A DNA stretch of 64,000 bases, taken from Larus michahellis. Taxonomy: Eukaryota; Chordata; Aves; Charadriiformes; Laridae. The position numbers were made by a program, and so were the translations under genes. Below are positions 24,044 through 39,000 of the stretch, one piece after another. The stretch covers positions 30,383,985-30,447,984 of the forward strand of contig NC_133898.1 in the NCBI RefSeq assembly GCF_964199755.1. The letters are read 5' to 3'. The stretch's first letter is position 1. Each line of letters starts with the position of its first letter. The notes beneath the pieces were generated by a model. It was not told where the DNA came from. It saw only the letters and a program-made list of their open reading frames with translations, and searched no databases.

Positions 24044-27000
24044 CTGCACAAAGGACAAAGACAAGACCGCGTGAACAGCCACCCCAGCCAGAACGCCATG
24101 CAGTTGGGCTGCCACTGTCCACTACACAGGAAACAGCATTTAAAAAACAAAACCAAAAAACCAAGAAGTTACTGAAAAGAAATCACCAACCAAAACATTA
24201 TGGACAGCAGAACTAAAAAAATATTTACGAAGCAAGAGTCTTCTTCTAGAACAAGAACTGTATTTTAACAATAAAACGCTATGAAAGGTGCAGTCACTAT
24301 GAAAGGTGCAGTCCTGCTCCCAGCTGGTTAACGACATTGGCTGAAGTTCTATGCAAGCTCATCATCATTCTTTAGAATGCGGTTTGCCACTCCACACCAG
24401 TTAACCTTACATTATATCACTAAATAAAATGCTGTTCCTCAACCCATGCTTACTTATTTCTGGTACACAAAACACACCTCATCTTCTTCATCAGTGCTCT
24501 TTCCTGATGGCACATTAGAAGTATTTTTTGTGTCCTCCCCTAAAGCAGAAGCATCACCATTAGAAGCCAGGGTTCCTTGTTCCGCTTCCCATTCCTGCAA
24601 TACCTCCTCTAAGTTAAACCGACGCCTGTAGTTTACAAAGAAGTTCTTCACTTGGCCAACAGTCTTGTTGCCAATTACATCTGCAATAGCTTGAAAATCT
24701 TTACCATATTTTCGGACACCTGGAAGGCAAAGTAAATAACATAGCTGTGAAGAATCAGTCAGACACAGCTACGTGTGATGTATTTATAGAGAGAACCTAT
24801 GGGACCTGCAAACCAAGGACTCACTAATTAGGAGGTCTTCTCAATTAGGAGAAGGCCTTGATTTCCATTAAAACAAAATATTTTTTAATTGCACAGCTAT
24901 CAACATACAAATCAAGAACTTTATTAAAAGGTCATTACCTGCTCTTCTTAAAGATCCTGGCTTACTCACCAAGCCTCCCAACCTAAAACCACAGAGATAT
25001 GGCCTCTGACAAATAAAGTAAAGCCTTCAGTGTGCTTGTAGTAAGGGCAGAAGCCCGAGACAAGTTCAAGACAGGAGAGGGAGGGTGACCGAGCATACGT
25101 GTATAGATGTAAACAGGGTATAACACTAGAAATGTCAAGTGACAAACAGCTTCTACAGGTTCCCTCCGTGCCAGCTGCACGCAGATGTTTCTTTGCCCAC
25201 AACCTGTGCACAGCAGGAGTGGTGGAGGGCAGCAGCTACTGGACCAAACCCAGGGCAGAATAGGGGGGCACGGTTCCATAAATCACAATACACTGCACAT
25301 TCCTCCACTTGTGCCATGCTCTACTGAGGCTACAAAGAGCAACTGGCAAGCATTCACCTGACAAAGTCTTTTTAAAGCTTTCATTCACCATTTACGCTGG
25401 GTAGAACCACCTGGGGTTTTGGGACAACCACCTTGGGGAATGTATGTAAATATAAGCTATTGGTGTCTCTTTACAAGACAGCCCAGCAGAAACCTCCAGG
25501 ATCAAATCATCCAGCAAGCAGCAGCATGACAGAAGATCTTTGCATCATCCATTTTCGTACTGACATCAGTAGGTCACACATGTTTACAAGCACCTCACAA
25601 GTAAATCCTTCACAAGAAAATCCCAACATGTACTTTTTAAAGTTCTAAAACTACATTTGCATATAAACACAAAAAACCCCTTGACTACAACATTCTATAG
25701 TGTTTAACCTAAAATTGGAATTATAACCTAAAGTTTATTGATCTTCTCTTGGTTGTATTTAGGGTACGTGTCTAATTCCTCCTCTCTCCTGCTTAAGAAA
25801 ATAAATCCTCAAACTCTCCAGCATCCTAGAACACAGCTTTTAGCTCCACAAAGTAGGTTTTTAATCAAGTGTCCACAAGTCTGGAGACTAAGAGAAATAA
25901 AACAGAGTTTTATTCTAGACTGAGTAAACAGAAGACTTTTTTTTTTTTTTTTTCCTGTTCTCAGCTATGCATGAGTGAATTACAATTTGACTACTTCTGT
26001 GAAGCTCCTGATAACTAAACTCATTCGGAACATATTACAGTGCTTAGAGGACAGGCTGTCTCATTACAGGAAAATAAATTTATGCCTGATTTAATGCCTC
26101 ACTTCAGAAAGTGAAGCAAAGGATTCAAAAAGTGAGAGTTGTTTCAAATCTGAAAGCTATGTTCCTTTTCAACTTAATTGTGAAGAGTATGACCTTCAGC
26201 TTGTTCTGCTCTTTTCTACTTTCTTCATTAATAGGCACTTCTGATGTGGTAATGTACACTGACTGCAATTTAAGAGAAAAGTTCAGCTCCGGGATAGTAA
26301 CAATTTCTGTATCCGAAGCTGATGTTTCAACTGTCAAGGGCCCAGCTACATTATTTAAGATCTTTTCTGGGGCACACAAAAGAATCCAACCATCCTGACT
26401 GCAAGAACCTTGGAAAGAAAACAAAGGGACCTATCAGCGCATGTGGGAGGGCACGTATCTAGGCAAAGCAAAGACAGGGATTTGGCTCTGTGCTTCATCA
26501 GTCATACAAGGTATCAGCTATACTCCTTAAAAGCCTTGTGTGCCCACAGAGTGCTCCCTCCAGTGTCTTAATAATTCTTTGATCACCCTACCATTACCAC
26601 CCTTACTAATTTATAAGGATCATTACATGTCCACTGCGACATATCTAACACCCTGTACTATTAATCAAGTGAACAAAGTGCCCAGCAGAACAAAGCACAT
26701 TTTTGTTTGAAACCTAATTCAGACTTTTAGCGATTTCAGCCTTTTCTGTTACTATGCTGTCCATACTTCTTCCTTCCCCTTAATCTACAAAACAGCTGAG
26801 CCTGTTGGCTAACTTCAACTAAAGTTGTCAAAAATAAGGTCTTAAAGCCTATTTCTAAGCAAACAGCTTGAAAACAGTGTATCTTGCATTCACTGAGAGC
26901 CCACTTATAAGAAATATCTAAAGAACGTAAGATTTCCTCATTTTAGCTACACCCAGCACTATGCATTTTGGATTCTTTTCAGAATGTTATTTAGTACTGC

Positions 27001-30000
27001 TCTAGCATCACCACAATGACTTCTACACAATGATGTAGTAAAATCCTTTTAAGCTGCATCAGAGACAGAGGAAGTTCAATACATGTTTATGAAAGTTTTA
27101 TGCATAAGGTGCTGGCATCTCTGTAAGAGTAGATGCCAACCCATCATCCCTTTCAAATCGGTGCACACTACTTACACATCCTCATACAAATTCTGTGCTA
27201 AACACCACACAAATTATTTCTAAAGTGTTTAAACTGTTATTCAATAAGAATACTCTTATTAGGTTGCTGAAAGTGAAGCTCAAAAAAAGATGACGGCATA
27301 GCCTCACTTCACACGTATGAACGCCTTTCTCCTGGCTCATTTGATAGTAGCCCCGAGCATGGGAATCCTTCAATCTCTCCCAAACTTTGCCCAGCTGCAG
27401 AGCTGCACTTGAACATGTGCATGCTCACTATTACGATGTTTCATCTTGAATCTCTAACTCGGAGAAACTCATAAATCCAAGTTTGATGCCGTCTATGCTG
27501 CTTAGTGTTGTGCAACACAGCGAACACTGAGAAACACACAATACACTAGCTTGGGTCCAAAGCAATATAACCAAAAAGGACCACAAGAAGGCAGAAACAG
27601 TTAATAGCAACCTCTGGGTTACGAGCGCTGCAGTTTCACTCTGATGGGATTACAGTGCTCCTGGCAACTACCTAACACAGAACAGAGTTAGATCCCGGTT
27701 GTCCCAACTGTTTTCCACTGCAACGCTATGAAAGTCATGCACTGCTTTTCAATTCAAATTTGGTTGTTTTGAACAAGTCTTAAAACATTTCTGCAACTGC
27801 AATTTTCATACGGCTGACATCTTAGCTTGAAAAGATGATTGTGGTCATACATTTCTACACATAAATAAAGAACACTCCAAGTGACGAACTGTCGCATTAC
27901 ATTCAATAACTACTCAAAAGTTGAACCGTAACCTCATAAATTATACTGCAAAAGATCGGCTCAGAGATCATGAGTCTGAGTACACAACCCCATTGCAGGC
28001 AGCCATCCCGCTTTTAAGATTACACGCTGAGCTCTATTTTAAGGTGGGTTTTTTCATTACCTCCTCTTTAGTTACTGCCAATCTCTTGAGATCAGCCCAC
28101 AAATCACAAGTTTTTTCATGTTTCAAAATCGTATCACTGAAGATTATTTTTATGATTTCCATGGTTGGATTTAACGTCTAAATTCAAGTGAACAAATCAT
28201 AGAAGTGACACCTACCTGCTGAATGCTTATGATTTCTGTAAAATTATTAAAAGCACATCCCAAAATCTACCAGCACATTTGATGAAATAAATCTACTTTA
28301 AATGTACAAACTAAATGCTCAAGTCAACTTCCAAGTTCAAGCCTAACACGCATTATGGTAGCTTTCAGTACAGCTACCATAGCTACTTTCTTCTAAAAAC
28401 AGAGAAAAGACAGCGTGGCTCCTTCATGCATAAGCTCAAGCAATTATTTTGAAGCAAGAGATCAGGGTCCTTAGCCTGAGGGACAGGAGATTAATACGTA
28501 CAGCACTCTCATTGCAGGAGGGAGACTCTACTACTGGGCAGTAGGTAAGGGACAGGTAATAATATTTTGTTTCTGGTGTTAAGGTTCTCTCTCACCTCCA
28601 TTTTATCCAGTGGCATAAGGAAGGGGATGGGAAAGAAACAATACATATAAGAAGCACATGTAAATTCAATTAAAACAGGTTTCTTCCAGGAGGCCTGATT
28701 TCTCACCCCACCCTTAAGTATCGGGGCTGACTACCTTTATAAAACACAAAGCATTTCCTAGAGAAGAGACCAGAAGACTAGAACTCCTCTCCAGGGAGTC
28801 ATCACCAACCCTCATTCTCTTCTGCCCATGCTCCAGTTTTATTATTTACCTTGTCATTCACATAGTGCCATAGCTTAACAAAAGCTAAATGCATTCTTAT
28901 TGCTTCCCAAACTGATGCTTAGTGAGAGCTCTGATAACTAAACTATGAAAAAACAAGACAGTTTGAACCCTTTCGTGCTAAGGCAGGCACGATGAACCTG
29001 GATTTTCTCCATTTCTCCAGCAAGCACTCTACTTACTAGACTATCTATATTAAAAAGACAGGCGTCTCCTTCGGTTGCATTGGGAACAAAATAAAAAAAG
29101 TGAGCTCGTTAGCAATACTGAAAGGATGAATTTAGGACAGAAAACGGTTTGGAGACGCAAATCCCAGTCTGAGGCATGTAAGTTAAGAGGCGTGACTTCA
29201 GACACACCATGCTCTTCAGTATTTCTACTCACACTTCAAAATAAACCTAACTTTAGGTTCAGTCATCTGGCTAATAACTACTAGGTATGGCGCACCTGAC
29301 ACACTGATCCAAGTGAAGGTTTTATACTAAAATTCAGCCTTTTATTTTAAAGGTGAAGAATACAGGGAAATAAAGCGGGTGTGTATAACTGAGCTGATCA
29401 TATTATCTTAAAAAAGATGATCCATAGAAGTAAGTCAATATATAGCGTCTTCAAGACAGTGTTAGGCTCTCCAGATACTTCCCTTGCATGTTACTTGACT
29501 AGGCAGTGGACATTAAAGCAAGACAAGAGTCAGTTTTCCTTTATATAAATGAAACAATTTCAAATTTGCTGTATTAATGGCCCACTAGGTAACGTTGTTT
29601 TTTCTCCAGTACGACTGTTAGTCAAGTATCCAGATTCAGACTGTTAAAAGGCCTCCACTGGGTAGATATCTGCTCTTTTATTTCCTCATGAACAGAGAAA
29701 AGTAACTGTAAAACAGTTTTACTTTTACTTTAGAGAAATTCATGGAAGGTGACTTAGAAGATGATTGAAGGGACTTTTTGGTACTACTACAGTTGTTAAA
29801 CCCGGCTTAACTTTTCTATTCAAGATTTAATATGGGTAACTGAAAGACCAGTGTCATGTTGCTTGAATGAATGCCCTAAAAATTCTCACTATTTTGCTGC
29901 CTTCCCAGTGACTTTCTTGTTTGACCAGATAAAGCTTAGCTTTTCGTTAGAGGGAAATACAAACATAAGCCTGAGTATCTCTTCAAATCCTTTGCATCAG

Positions 30001-33000
30001 ATTTCAAGTCGCTACTACTATTAACATACCTTGTACTGCAAGAAGCTGCTCTTCTGTGGTCCAACGGGCATTGATTTTCTGATTAGACTATTAAAATCAG
30101 AAAAATGGCACAAAGATTGTTAAAATGTTTCAACAGCTGCAAAATATCTGAGCATCAGAATGTGTTTTACTCACACTACATTTTGTAACATTGGTAGAAA
30201 TCTCTTGCTTGTAAGCCATAAATTTATAGTTTAAGATTGCCTTTATGAAGAGGAAGTAACATAGCATTTAAAGATTTGAGCTTAGAACTACACCAACAGT
30301 TTTTTCTCTATTTTATTGCGGTTCTTAGTACCAGCTACATCGTATCTTATGCACAAGCTCATGATCTTTACGCAGACAGAATTTGAATTTATAGTTACAT
30401 TTATCTATACTATTAGGACTTGCTGTCTGGAGTGTTTTGCATTCATGTTATGTTTCATATCCAAGCCTTTAAAACAAGCAAAAAAGAGAACTTCAGGAGT
30501 AATAAATCATTCACTTCAGATGCCCAAATGTATATATCGTCACGTTTTCACAGAGAACATAGAATTTCCTGCTAGCATTCTACATTATCTACTTTTGTTC
30601 AGAAAAAAGACCATATATCAGGGCTCAATTTCAGCTCCCTATTGTCATGAACAGACATAACCGTTCACTTTTTTTATGCTTCTTTGTTCAGTCAGTTGCC
30701 ATAAAGAAGCCTACCACTAATTTCTTGTAAAGAAGCCAGACTCACCCCTGCATGTAATTCAATGGATCCTGTTTAAGCTGCTGCTGAAATGCAAACACTA
30801 TGCTGCAGCAAAACATATTTCTGGGGCTTCCCACTAATGTAAATGCAAGGCCACAAGTTCTAATATTTATTCCGATTTACCTCAGGAGGTTTGAATTCTT
30901 CAATCCCGCCTTCCATTTTCTGTTTAAGTGCACTGTTTACTTGCTTAGCATTTTGAACCTTGGTCAAAAACAACAAAGTTAATCAGCTCCACAAAGAAAG
31001 TTGGTCACTTTACACATATATCTTCACTAGGATTGCCACAAGAGTACCTCCTAAGTTAGAAAGAGAAATATTATGGTTTAAGGCTTCACTATTTTTAACT
31101 GTTTTTTTTCTTTTTAATTAAAAAAAAATACAGCACATTTTACTATGGAGAGAAAAATATTTAAGCCAGTCTTTCAAAAGAACAGTTTGTCTGCAGGAAT
31201 ATTAAAAATAGGACATAACGAGCAAGTTTTGATAACGATGCATATATTCTTAAAGAAGAATGCAGAATATTCTAGACACAAAACTTGGTTCTTAGAAATC
31301 TAAGTGAGATGTACTGTATACGTTAACTTCTTCTCTTCCAAAAAGCACTTTAAAAAAAAAAAAAGGTTTATGAGATGTTTCCAGTTAGTTCCTTCTGACA
31401 GACTGCTTTTTATTGACCTTAGATTATCATTATTTCCTTTAAGGTTGATTCTTGAACTGATTTAAAATATTTAAATAAAATATCTTAGTCTATAAAAAGC
31501 AGAGAGCTTCCAAAGTGTACATATACATATCTATTAACCATTTAAACCTGACAGCGATGCACATAAGGTAACATAGGTAAGAAAATAGTTTTGCATACTA
31601 TGGTGCACAGCTATTACAAGTGTTCTTAAGTATGGACACAAAAGCAGACAACTCAGTGGGAGATTCCAAAGGCTGCATCTCAGAGATCACTGCAAGAAAA
31701 AAAGAGAAACACAACCTCAAGGCTGTAACTCACCTACACTTAGGCTAAAGAGTAAAACCCACCTATGCTATTTAGCCCCAGAGTCCTGCTGTGACAGAAA
31801 GAAGCATATTTCTCCTGTAAAAGAATACAAGGGAGCAAAAACCCCATGAAACCCTTCATTCACTCCATGATTTTGTAACATGGCAGCTTTTAGCGGTCTA
31901 TAAGGAGGCAAAAATTCCAGGAGATAAGCCTTGACTTTGTAGCCCCATGGCTCCTAGAAAGCAAGCATGCACATACTGCTGTACCCTTAGAAGCTGAATA
32001 GATCCTGTGTTTCAAATTTAAGTGCCAAAAGTTAACTTCTTCATGCAAAGGACGCAGGCAATTGTCCTCTTAAAGGTGAAGGCTACAAATCTTTTCTAAA
32101 TTTAATAAGAAGTAGAAAGCTCATCAATTCAAACAGAGAAATAACTGGGCCCATGATTTCCCCCCCCACCTATGCTTTCATGGTATGTGGGGAAGGACAT
32201 CCAGAAGAAAAGCTACAATTTTAAGCATAACAAATGTAACTTCCTCTGCTTCATTGGTCTTATTCTCACTTGTCACAGAAATACTTTCAACAAAGTTAAA
32301 AAAAAAAAAAAAAATCAAACGTGACTGGTTTTATCCTGCCCCCAAACCTGTAACATTGTTTTCATGCCATACTCCCCTCCTCCCCCCCACTTTTTTTATT
32401 TAAAGAAAGTAATCTTATTTCATGTTATCCACAAGAGCAGATGAACATAAGAAAACAAAACAAAAGAGGAGCTAGTCAGCTAGTGTCCAGCATTTCTGGT
32501 GATAACTGTGGAACAAAATTAGGAAGACTCACATTAAAGAAGTTTCAGAATCTTCACAGATAATCTTCAAAATCATTACAATCAGAACAATCTGAGATGA
32601 AAACAAAACAAGACCAATAACCCATGGTACCTGTCGCTTCAATGAGATTAGTTCCATATCCAGCTGTCTAAGAATTGTGTTGGCTGCATTGGGACTACAG
32701 GAAACAGCTATCACATCTTCCTGGGTCAGGTACATGCCTTTTGGTGGACGGCATTTGGAACGCTGAGAATGGTGGCGATGCTGCAAGCTCTGATACTCTC
32801 TTCTACCCAGACCTATTTTGCTGGTCTGAACAGGCTGATCATTACTGCCCTTTAATTTACAAGAAATAAATCATTAAAGAATAACAGTATCTTGTATACA
32901 ACTTTATTCAAGAATAAAGTATCACATAGCATTGTAACGTCGTATTTATGACAAAAAACCCTAAGCTAACATCCTCCTTTGCATGTAGTATCCAAACTAA

Positions 33001-36000
33001 GTCCTGCAGATGAGCTGATGGAGCGTACCAGCCATTTCCTGGATAAGCCTGCATTAGTCTTAGAAAGGTCAGTTTTTGAAACTTCTTTTAACATGGCTGA
33101 AAATACAATAAACACTACAGAAATCCCAGTCTGAATATTGTGAAAAAGGGCAAAAAATCAAGAACTACTTATGTAGGCAGAAGGTAAAGAATATATATAT
33201 TACATGTTTAAACCAAGTAATCAGTGAATTTATATATTTATTTCTGGTCAGGTGTGAAGAGTTCAGGTGAAAATCAATGGAGAAGAATGAGATAAAGTCA
33301 ACTAAAACGGATAAGAAAGCAGTATGACACTTCTCCCTGCCGAAAGCGCTCTATGGAAAGCAACAGCGCTATTTGCTTTGGGAGAGGATTTGAGATTTGG
33401 AAGAGACAGGACGGATGTGCTTATGCAGTCATTATAAAAATCCATGTAATTTAGCGAACTGAAGCATTTGTTGTTTGCTTTTTTTGAAGTGGAAAGGGAT
33501 AGCAAAGAGGAGATTAAGTCTCTGTAACTGCTGTTTTGATATGTTTGGGCACCTAAACATTTCAGCTTTGTCTTCAATGGACATTGCTGGCAGCTAGTCT
33601 GCATGTATGTGACTCCCATAGAGCGAGTAGGTTCCCTATAGACCAAGAGTAGAGAAGCAAAAATTACTTTCCCTGCAAGGATTTTCCAGTTCAAAGCAAT
33701 GCTTAGTACCAGAACAGAGATGGGATTCAGGCTTTTTGCTATTTCAAGCAGCTCCCTACTGCTCCTCCCTGCTGGCATCCATGCAGGTTAAGAGGAGGTG
33801 GACATCTGATGACAGTGAAGAGAAAACAATTGCAGCAGCCATTATTCTTATGTTCTGTAGCATTAGTACAGATCAGCAAGCAGCATTTTGCTCTTCTGCC
33901 ACATCCTCCTCCCAGTTAATGTAACATCTTAATCCAGTCCACAAACTTCATAGAGGCCATCTTAAAAGCACTTAAGATATCTGCCCTTCCTTGGAAAGTC
34001 GATATAGAGCCTCACATCTTTGACATCTAAAATTCCTACAGTTAAGTTTACTTCTGGCCTATTTATACCATTTGGTTTTTGGTTCTGCATTGCTCTTTCA
34101 GTATGAAATGGCAGTTCCTGTCTGTTCAATCTGGATTTAAAGTGAAAATATTCTCTCAAGCTTTTGTCTTGCCAAGCTAGAATGTTTGGTTTGTTTTAGT
34201 TTTCTCTGGTAACAGAAAGTTTCCGTTGCTCTGGATGTTCAAGTAGCCTACTCAGTTTATATTTTCTTCTGAAGTGAAAGTATGCAAATCCTACCAGAAA
34301 TATTAGTCGACAAAATTATCTTATGTAGATACAAATAGCTCATCAGAAAACGCAAACCTGTTTGTCCTGTTCCTAGAAGTCTATGAACACGCTACTTTCA
34401 TTCTGGACTGCATGTAGTGATTCAAACAATAACCACGTAAATTGAACAAAATAGCTCTTATTTAGAAGTGGCCTAGGCAGCAACTCAAATCAACAAATTG
34501 CAAGAACATTGTTACAACAGCAGAATAAAGTAAAAAAGTTCATTATTAGACCTTGTGCCATTACAAGTTCTAAAAAACATATCCTGGCATGTTAAAAAAA
34601 TTAAAATCCCATACTCTTTTACAGAAAGGGGTAATTGTAATTGTCCTTTCCCCTCTGCCCCCCTTCCTGAGACAGTTAGGTAAACCGATACATTGAAGGT
34701 CACTGCAAAGCTGAGAATGGAATCTAAACCTATCAGTCTCTTACTCAACATCAGTTTTGGTAGAACTGCGAAGTTTTATTAATAATCCTAGATACCACTT
34801 CACAGGAATGTTGAGGTTTTGCAGTACCTCTCCTCATATTCTCAAGAAGCATGAACTGTCTCATTTTAGGAAAATCAAAAACGTATTACGTTGATCAAGC
34901 AAATAATCAAACATTTACAAACTTAACTGTGTTTTTCTAGTCTTGTTCATAAATAACCTAACGTTTACCAGAAATACCCCCCAAAAAAACCCAAACTTGA
35001 ACATACTCCAAACACAGCACTTATCTGTAAATCTAACAGTAAGTGCTCATTAGAGGAGACAAAAATGTTTTTTGCTACACTTATTAGTAGAAAGCATCTC
35101 AATAAAGCCACATATTAGTTGAAATGCATAACCTCACTGTGGCTTTGAAAGAACCAAAAAGTTATTCTTGGAAAATTGTCATTTAATTTTAAAATGCAAA
35201 GAAAACATTTAGAGTCCAATAATTCACAACCAGTAAAACTATAAACATATTAACAAGACAGAGTCAGGAGGAATGTTATTTTATCAGGTAGCGATAGCAT
35301 ACATCACTTGTAAAACTTGAAGATATCTCAGAAGACAGTGAAGATAATGAAAGACGCATTTATGTCCACAGAATGGCAAAAATATATGACAAAATTTTGT
35401 TTTGATCAGAAGTTGTCAAGATCTTGATCACCTAAAACCCCTGTGATTTCAGCAGGCTGCAAGCTAAACCCCCTTACTACAAGTCATATTCTTCACAGTA
35501 ACACATTCACAGAAAACAAACAAACCGACATTCACCATTAATCTATCTGTTACCTCCTTTTTGGCTTCTTTTTTTGGATCATAATCACTATCATTTCCAT
35601 CCATTGGATGAGCTTCTTCTACATCATCATCACTGTGGACAGATTATAAGAAGTTGGTCATTTTATCTATTTTTGTTTAACGCCAAATATAAATATGTAT
35701 CAGGGTAAAACAGAATTTTCTACTCTGAAGTATCTTCTCTAAGTATATGGCATCTCAAAGTTATTCATAGTTTTCAAACGCAAGCTGTTAGAAACACATT
35801 TCCTTTATTAAATTCTAATAATTATTATGATAAACAAGCAATCCTAAACAGTAGTTTCAAAATTACTTTAAGCAGTGTTGATACTGCTGCCAAAAAATTC
35901 GGTGTCACCTTTCTTCAATTCAACTACTTGTGCCAACGTGAACACTTACATGGTCAACTATACCAAGGCTAGAAATCACCTTTCATTTGTCACATTAGTT

Positions 36001-39000
36001 TTAATAGATCAATTTTCAAACCACTGCATGAGGTGCATGAATAAACCTTTGCTGAAGTCTGCAGGGAACAAAAGGCGGCAATATAAGATGGGAAAACACA
36101 GGACTGCTCGTTCATCAACGTGCTCAAGATCTAGCAATTTGGGGGGGTTGGGGAGCAAAATGAAATCTGCTGAATTAAGTCAAAGAGAAAAGGTTGAAAA
36201 GATAACAGTTTAGTTGAGTCCAATCCAGTCATTCACACAATATAATTTCTGAATACGTTAATGTAAAAACACCCCCAAAATTTCTGGTTATTACAACCCC
36301 CCCTCCCAAAATTCTGTATTAGAAGCAAACTGATTTTCTTCTGTAATTTTTCAGCTATAGGGACACTAAGGAAGCACATGAATTTTAGATTTCAGGAGTT
36401 CTTTTCAATAACATAATTTAATGGACTCTTGCTTGTTTTCCATAGATGCAAAATCATACTTTCCAATATAAATATGATTATGTTACTTATACATTCAACA
36501 TCTAAATCACTTTTTAAAAGTGCAAGTTAATATTCAAGTATACCAAGTGTAATATAATTTTAATTTCATAGTAACTAGGGGAACCGTCATTCCCTTCTAT
36601 ACAAGACAATTTTAAACTATTTTGAGCTCTAATTCTCTCTGACTGATAGTTGTTCTAAGTCTCCTAAAAAAAGAATTTTATATAAGCTTTGTTATAAAAC
36701 AGTACTTGGACATTCTAATTGCTACAGCTCTTTATTGTGGTTGATCTTTCAGGTTTAGTTCTATTCTAGTTCAAAAAAACCCAAACCAAAAAAAAACCCT
36801 AACCAACAAACCACCCAGAAAACCCCCACACCCACAAAAACACTCTCCTCCCCACACAATAATACAGGGTTAGACTTCTCAAATAAAGCATTACTTCTAA
36901 ACCACATTCCCAGACTTAATTTTTTTTTTAAACACCTTGATTTTACAGTTATTCATTAAAGCACTCAAGTGTGTTATTACAACTCAGACCAACTGGAGCG
37001 ATATAGCTCTTAAAGCACAGGTACCAAACCCCTTGCTAAAAGCAGAGACATCACCACAGATCCTCAAGCCTAAACACATGCTTCACGTTGAAACAATAGC
37101 TGGAAATTACTCTGACATCTCTACCTAGAAAGACTTCAGTCTCTGGTTAGCTACTTAAGAATATAAAACTTACCTGTCACCTTGATTATTTCTATTAGCT
37201 AGTTTCCGAGCCTGCCGATCCATCAAACTTGTCCTAGAGCGAGTTTTTTTCCAAGAATAGTAATATTTTACAAGGCTTGCAATAGTCTTGTCTGGAAGCT
37301 AGAAGAATTCATTAACGTATTAATACTTTTTAAAATTAAAATTCCACCCAAGATTATTTACAATACTCCACCCAAGCTCTACTTACAACCACCTTTACAC
37401 AAATATTTTAAATGCATGGATAAGATGGAAAGGAGTGATGTATTTTATATACATTTTTAAAAAGGGGGGAGGAGACGGAAAGGCTTTTTTTATTAGAGTG
37501 AAAAAGCTATAGGCCAAGAGACACAATGAAATTAACTTACAACTTATATTCAAGGTTGTTCCTGAAGCTTTTACACAGAAATCAACATGTAATTTTAGCC
37601 CAACAGGAGCCTTTGTTCTTTGCGCATCTGAACTGTTTAATGCTTCTGATTAAAATATTACTTTACCATTTGCTGGATCCTGTGAAAGCTCTTTCCATGG
37701 AAGCTAAAAGCTTGTTCAAATAGGACTTTATCTTCAACTGTCCACTCATCAGGGAAAGGAGTGAAGTTAGGGAGATCCGCAAGGGACTTCTCAATATTAT
37801 GTTTATGCCAGAACAACATGCCGAGAGCCTTTGAAAAGAAATAGTCCCTTTTTGGATTTAGTCAACTTTCTAACATGTTGAGACAGGTTAAATAAAAATA
37901 GGCAATTTAATCACTTAAAATAAAATTTGACTATCCAAACTCCTCAAAATGTATTTACAATTTTATTGGCTATATACTTTAGGTTACAAAATTCTCTTTG
38001 GAGATGATATGAAGAGTCGGCACATCTGTACTTTATTAAAGGTATGAAAGCTAGACAATTTAAGGTTGGCATGGCAGCAGTAATTCTGAAGTAGCAGGAA
38101 CTAGGCTGACAGACTCAAATTGACCCACTTTCTTCCTTTACAAGCATGTATCACATACACAGTTCCTTACAGGTCTTCACGCCTTTATTACCAGACCACT
38201 CAAAAAAGAAAACAAAAATACTTTTCAGCAGTCAGAGGATCATACAAAATGCAAGTCTGAAAGTTCAAAGTGAGAGTGGAATCCACCAATAATGCACAGA
38301 CACTTTCATGTCATGCGCACCTAATATGGAATGGAAATTCAAATATACTTTCTTACACAATTTCATGTCTTGATATTCTTAAAGAATTTTATGCCGATTA
38401 GACTTTCTGCCAAAGAATCAATGACAGATTTGATGCCAAGCCTGTCATGGGAATTGGGAAATGCAATCCACTCAAGTTTCAACCATACAGTGCAGACATG
38501 ATCACTAGTTGTTCATCAGCTCTCCAAAACCCTGATTTCACATTTTCTAATAAGCTGGACACAGCAAAACTCTTTTCCTGTTAAAATGGCAAGTGAAAAG
38601 CACCTCTTGCAAAGATAGTTTCTATTCCACTGTGAACAGTCTACAAATATTTTGTACCCGAAGTTTTGAAAATCAGTTGTTTTTTAAAGACTTATTTTGA
38701 GATTCCTCAGTTCCCTCTCTCCCCTAACAAACGCCAAGCCATAATCAAACATCACCAAACTGCAGACATTCTGGACATCGGAACATTGGCAGCCTCTTTT
38801 TTGCAAAGCAGTTGACTAGCAAGTCTTTGCTATTATGACCTTCCATCCTCTAAAACGTCATTGTACAACTTGTTTCCACTTGTATACCAAATTTTTTTTT
38901 GTAATAGGTAATCTCACTTTTACATAAATTGGTTAATTTATGAAAAAAATTGCAACAGAACTAAGTGCAGACCAGCAAAGTTTTATCCTGTACTTTTTAC

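Larger units (their letters stand above)
24044..30029 (-). other. RCOR3 introns 10 and 11
   Basis: Intron 11 (24044-24477) contains an 18-bp tandem duplication at 24279-24314. Intron 10 (24720-30029, 5.3 kb) is AT-rich with a T run at 25938-25953 and no recognised gene, exon or named repeat. Confidence 0.6.
30088..35553 (-). other. RCOR3 introns 7, 8 and 9
   Basis: Introns 30088-30880, 30959-32630 and 32850-35553. AT-rich with short A and T runs (for example 32299-32314) and an AT-dinucleotide patch near 33190. No repeat family or RNA gene was recognised. A 158-codon minus-strand open frame at 33302-33778 shows no recognisable domain. Confidence 0.55.

Noticed and set aside
33302-33778. 158-codon minus-strand frame in RCOR3 intron 7
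   Set aside because: No domain, and the codon content looks like background AT-rich intron. No splice or polyadenylation context supports a nested gene.
36797-36806. Telomere-like ACCCTAACC
   Set aside because: Barely more than one repeat unit inside an A/C-rich tract; not an interstitial telomere.
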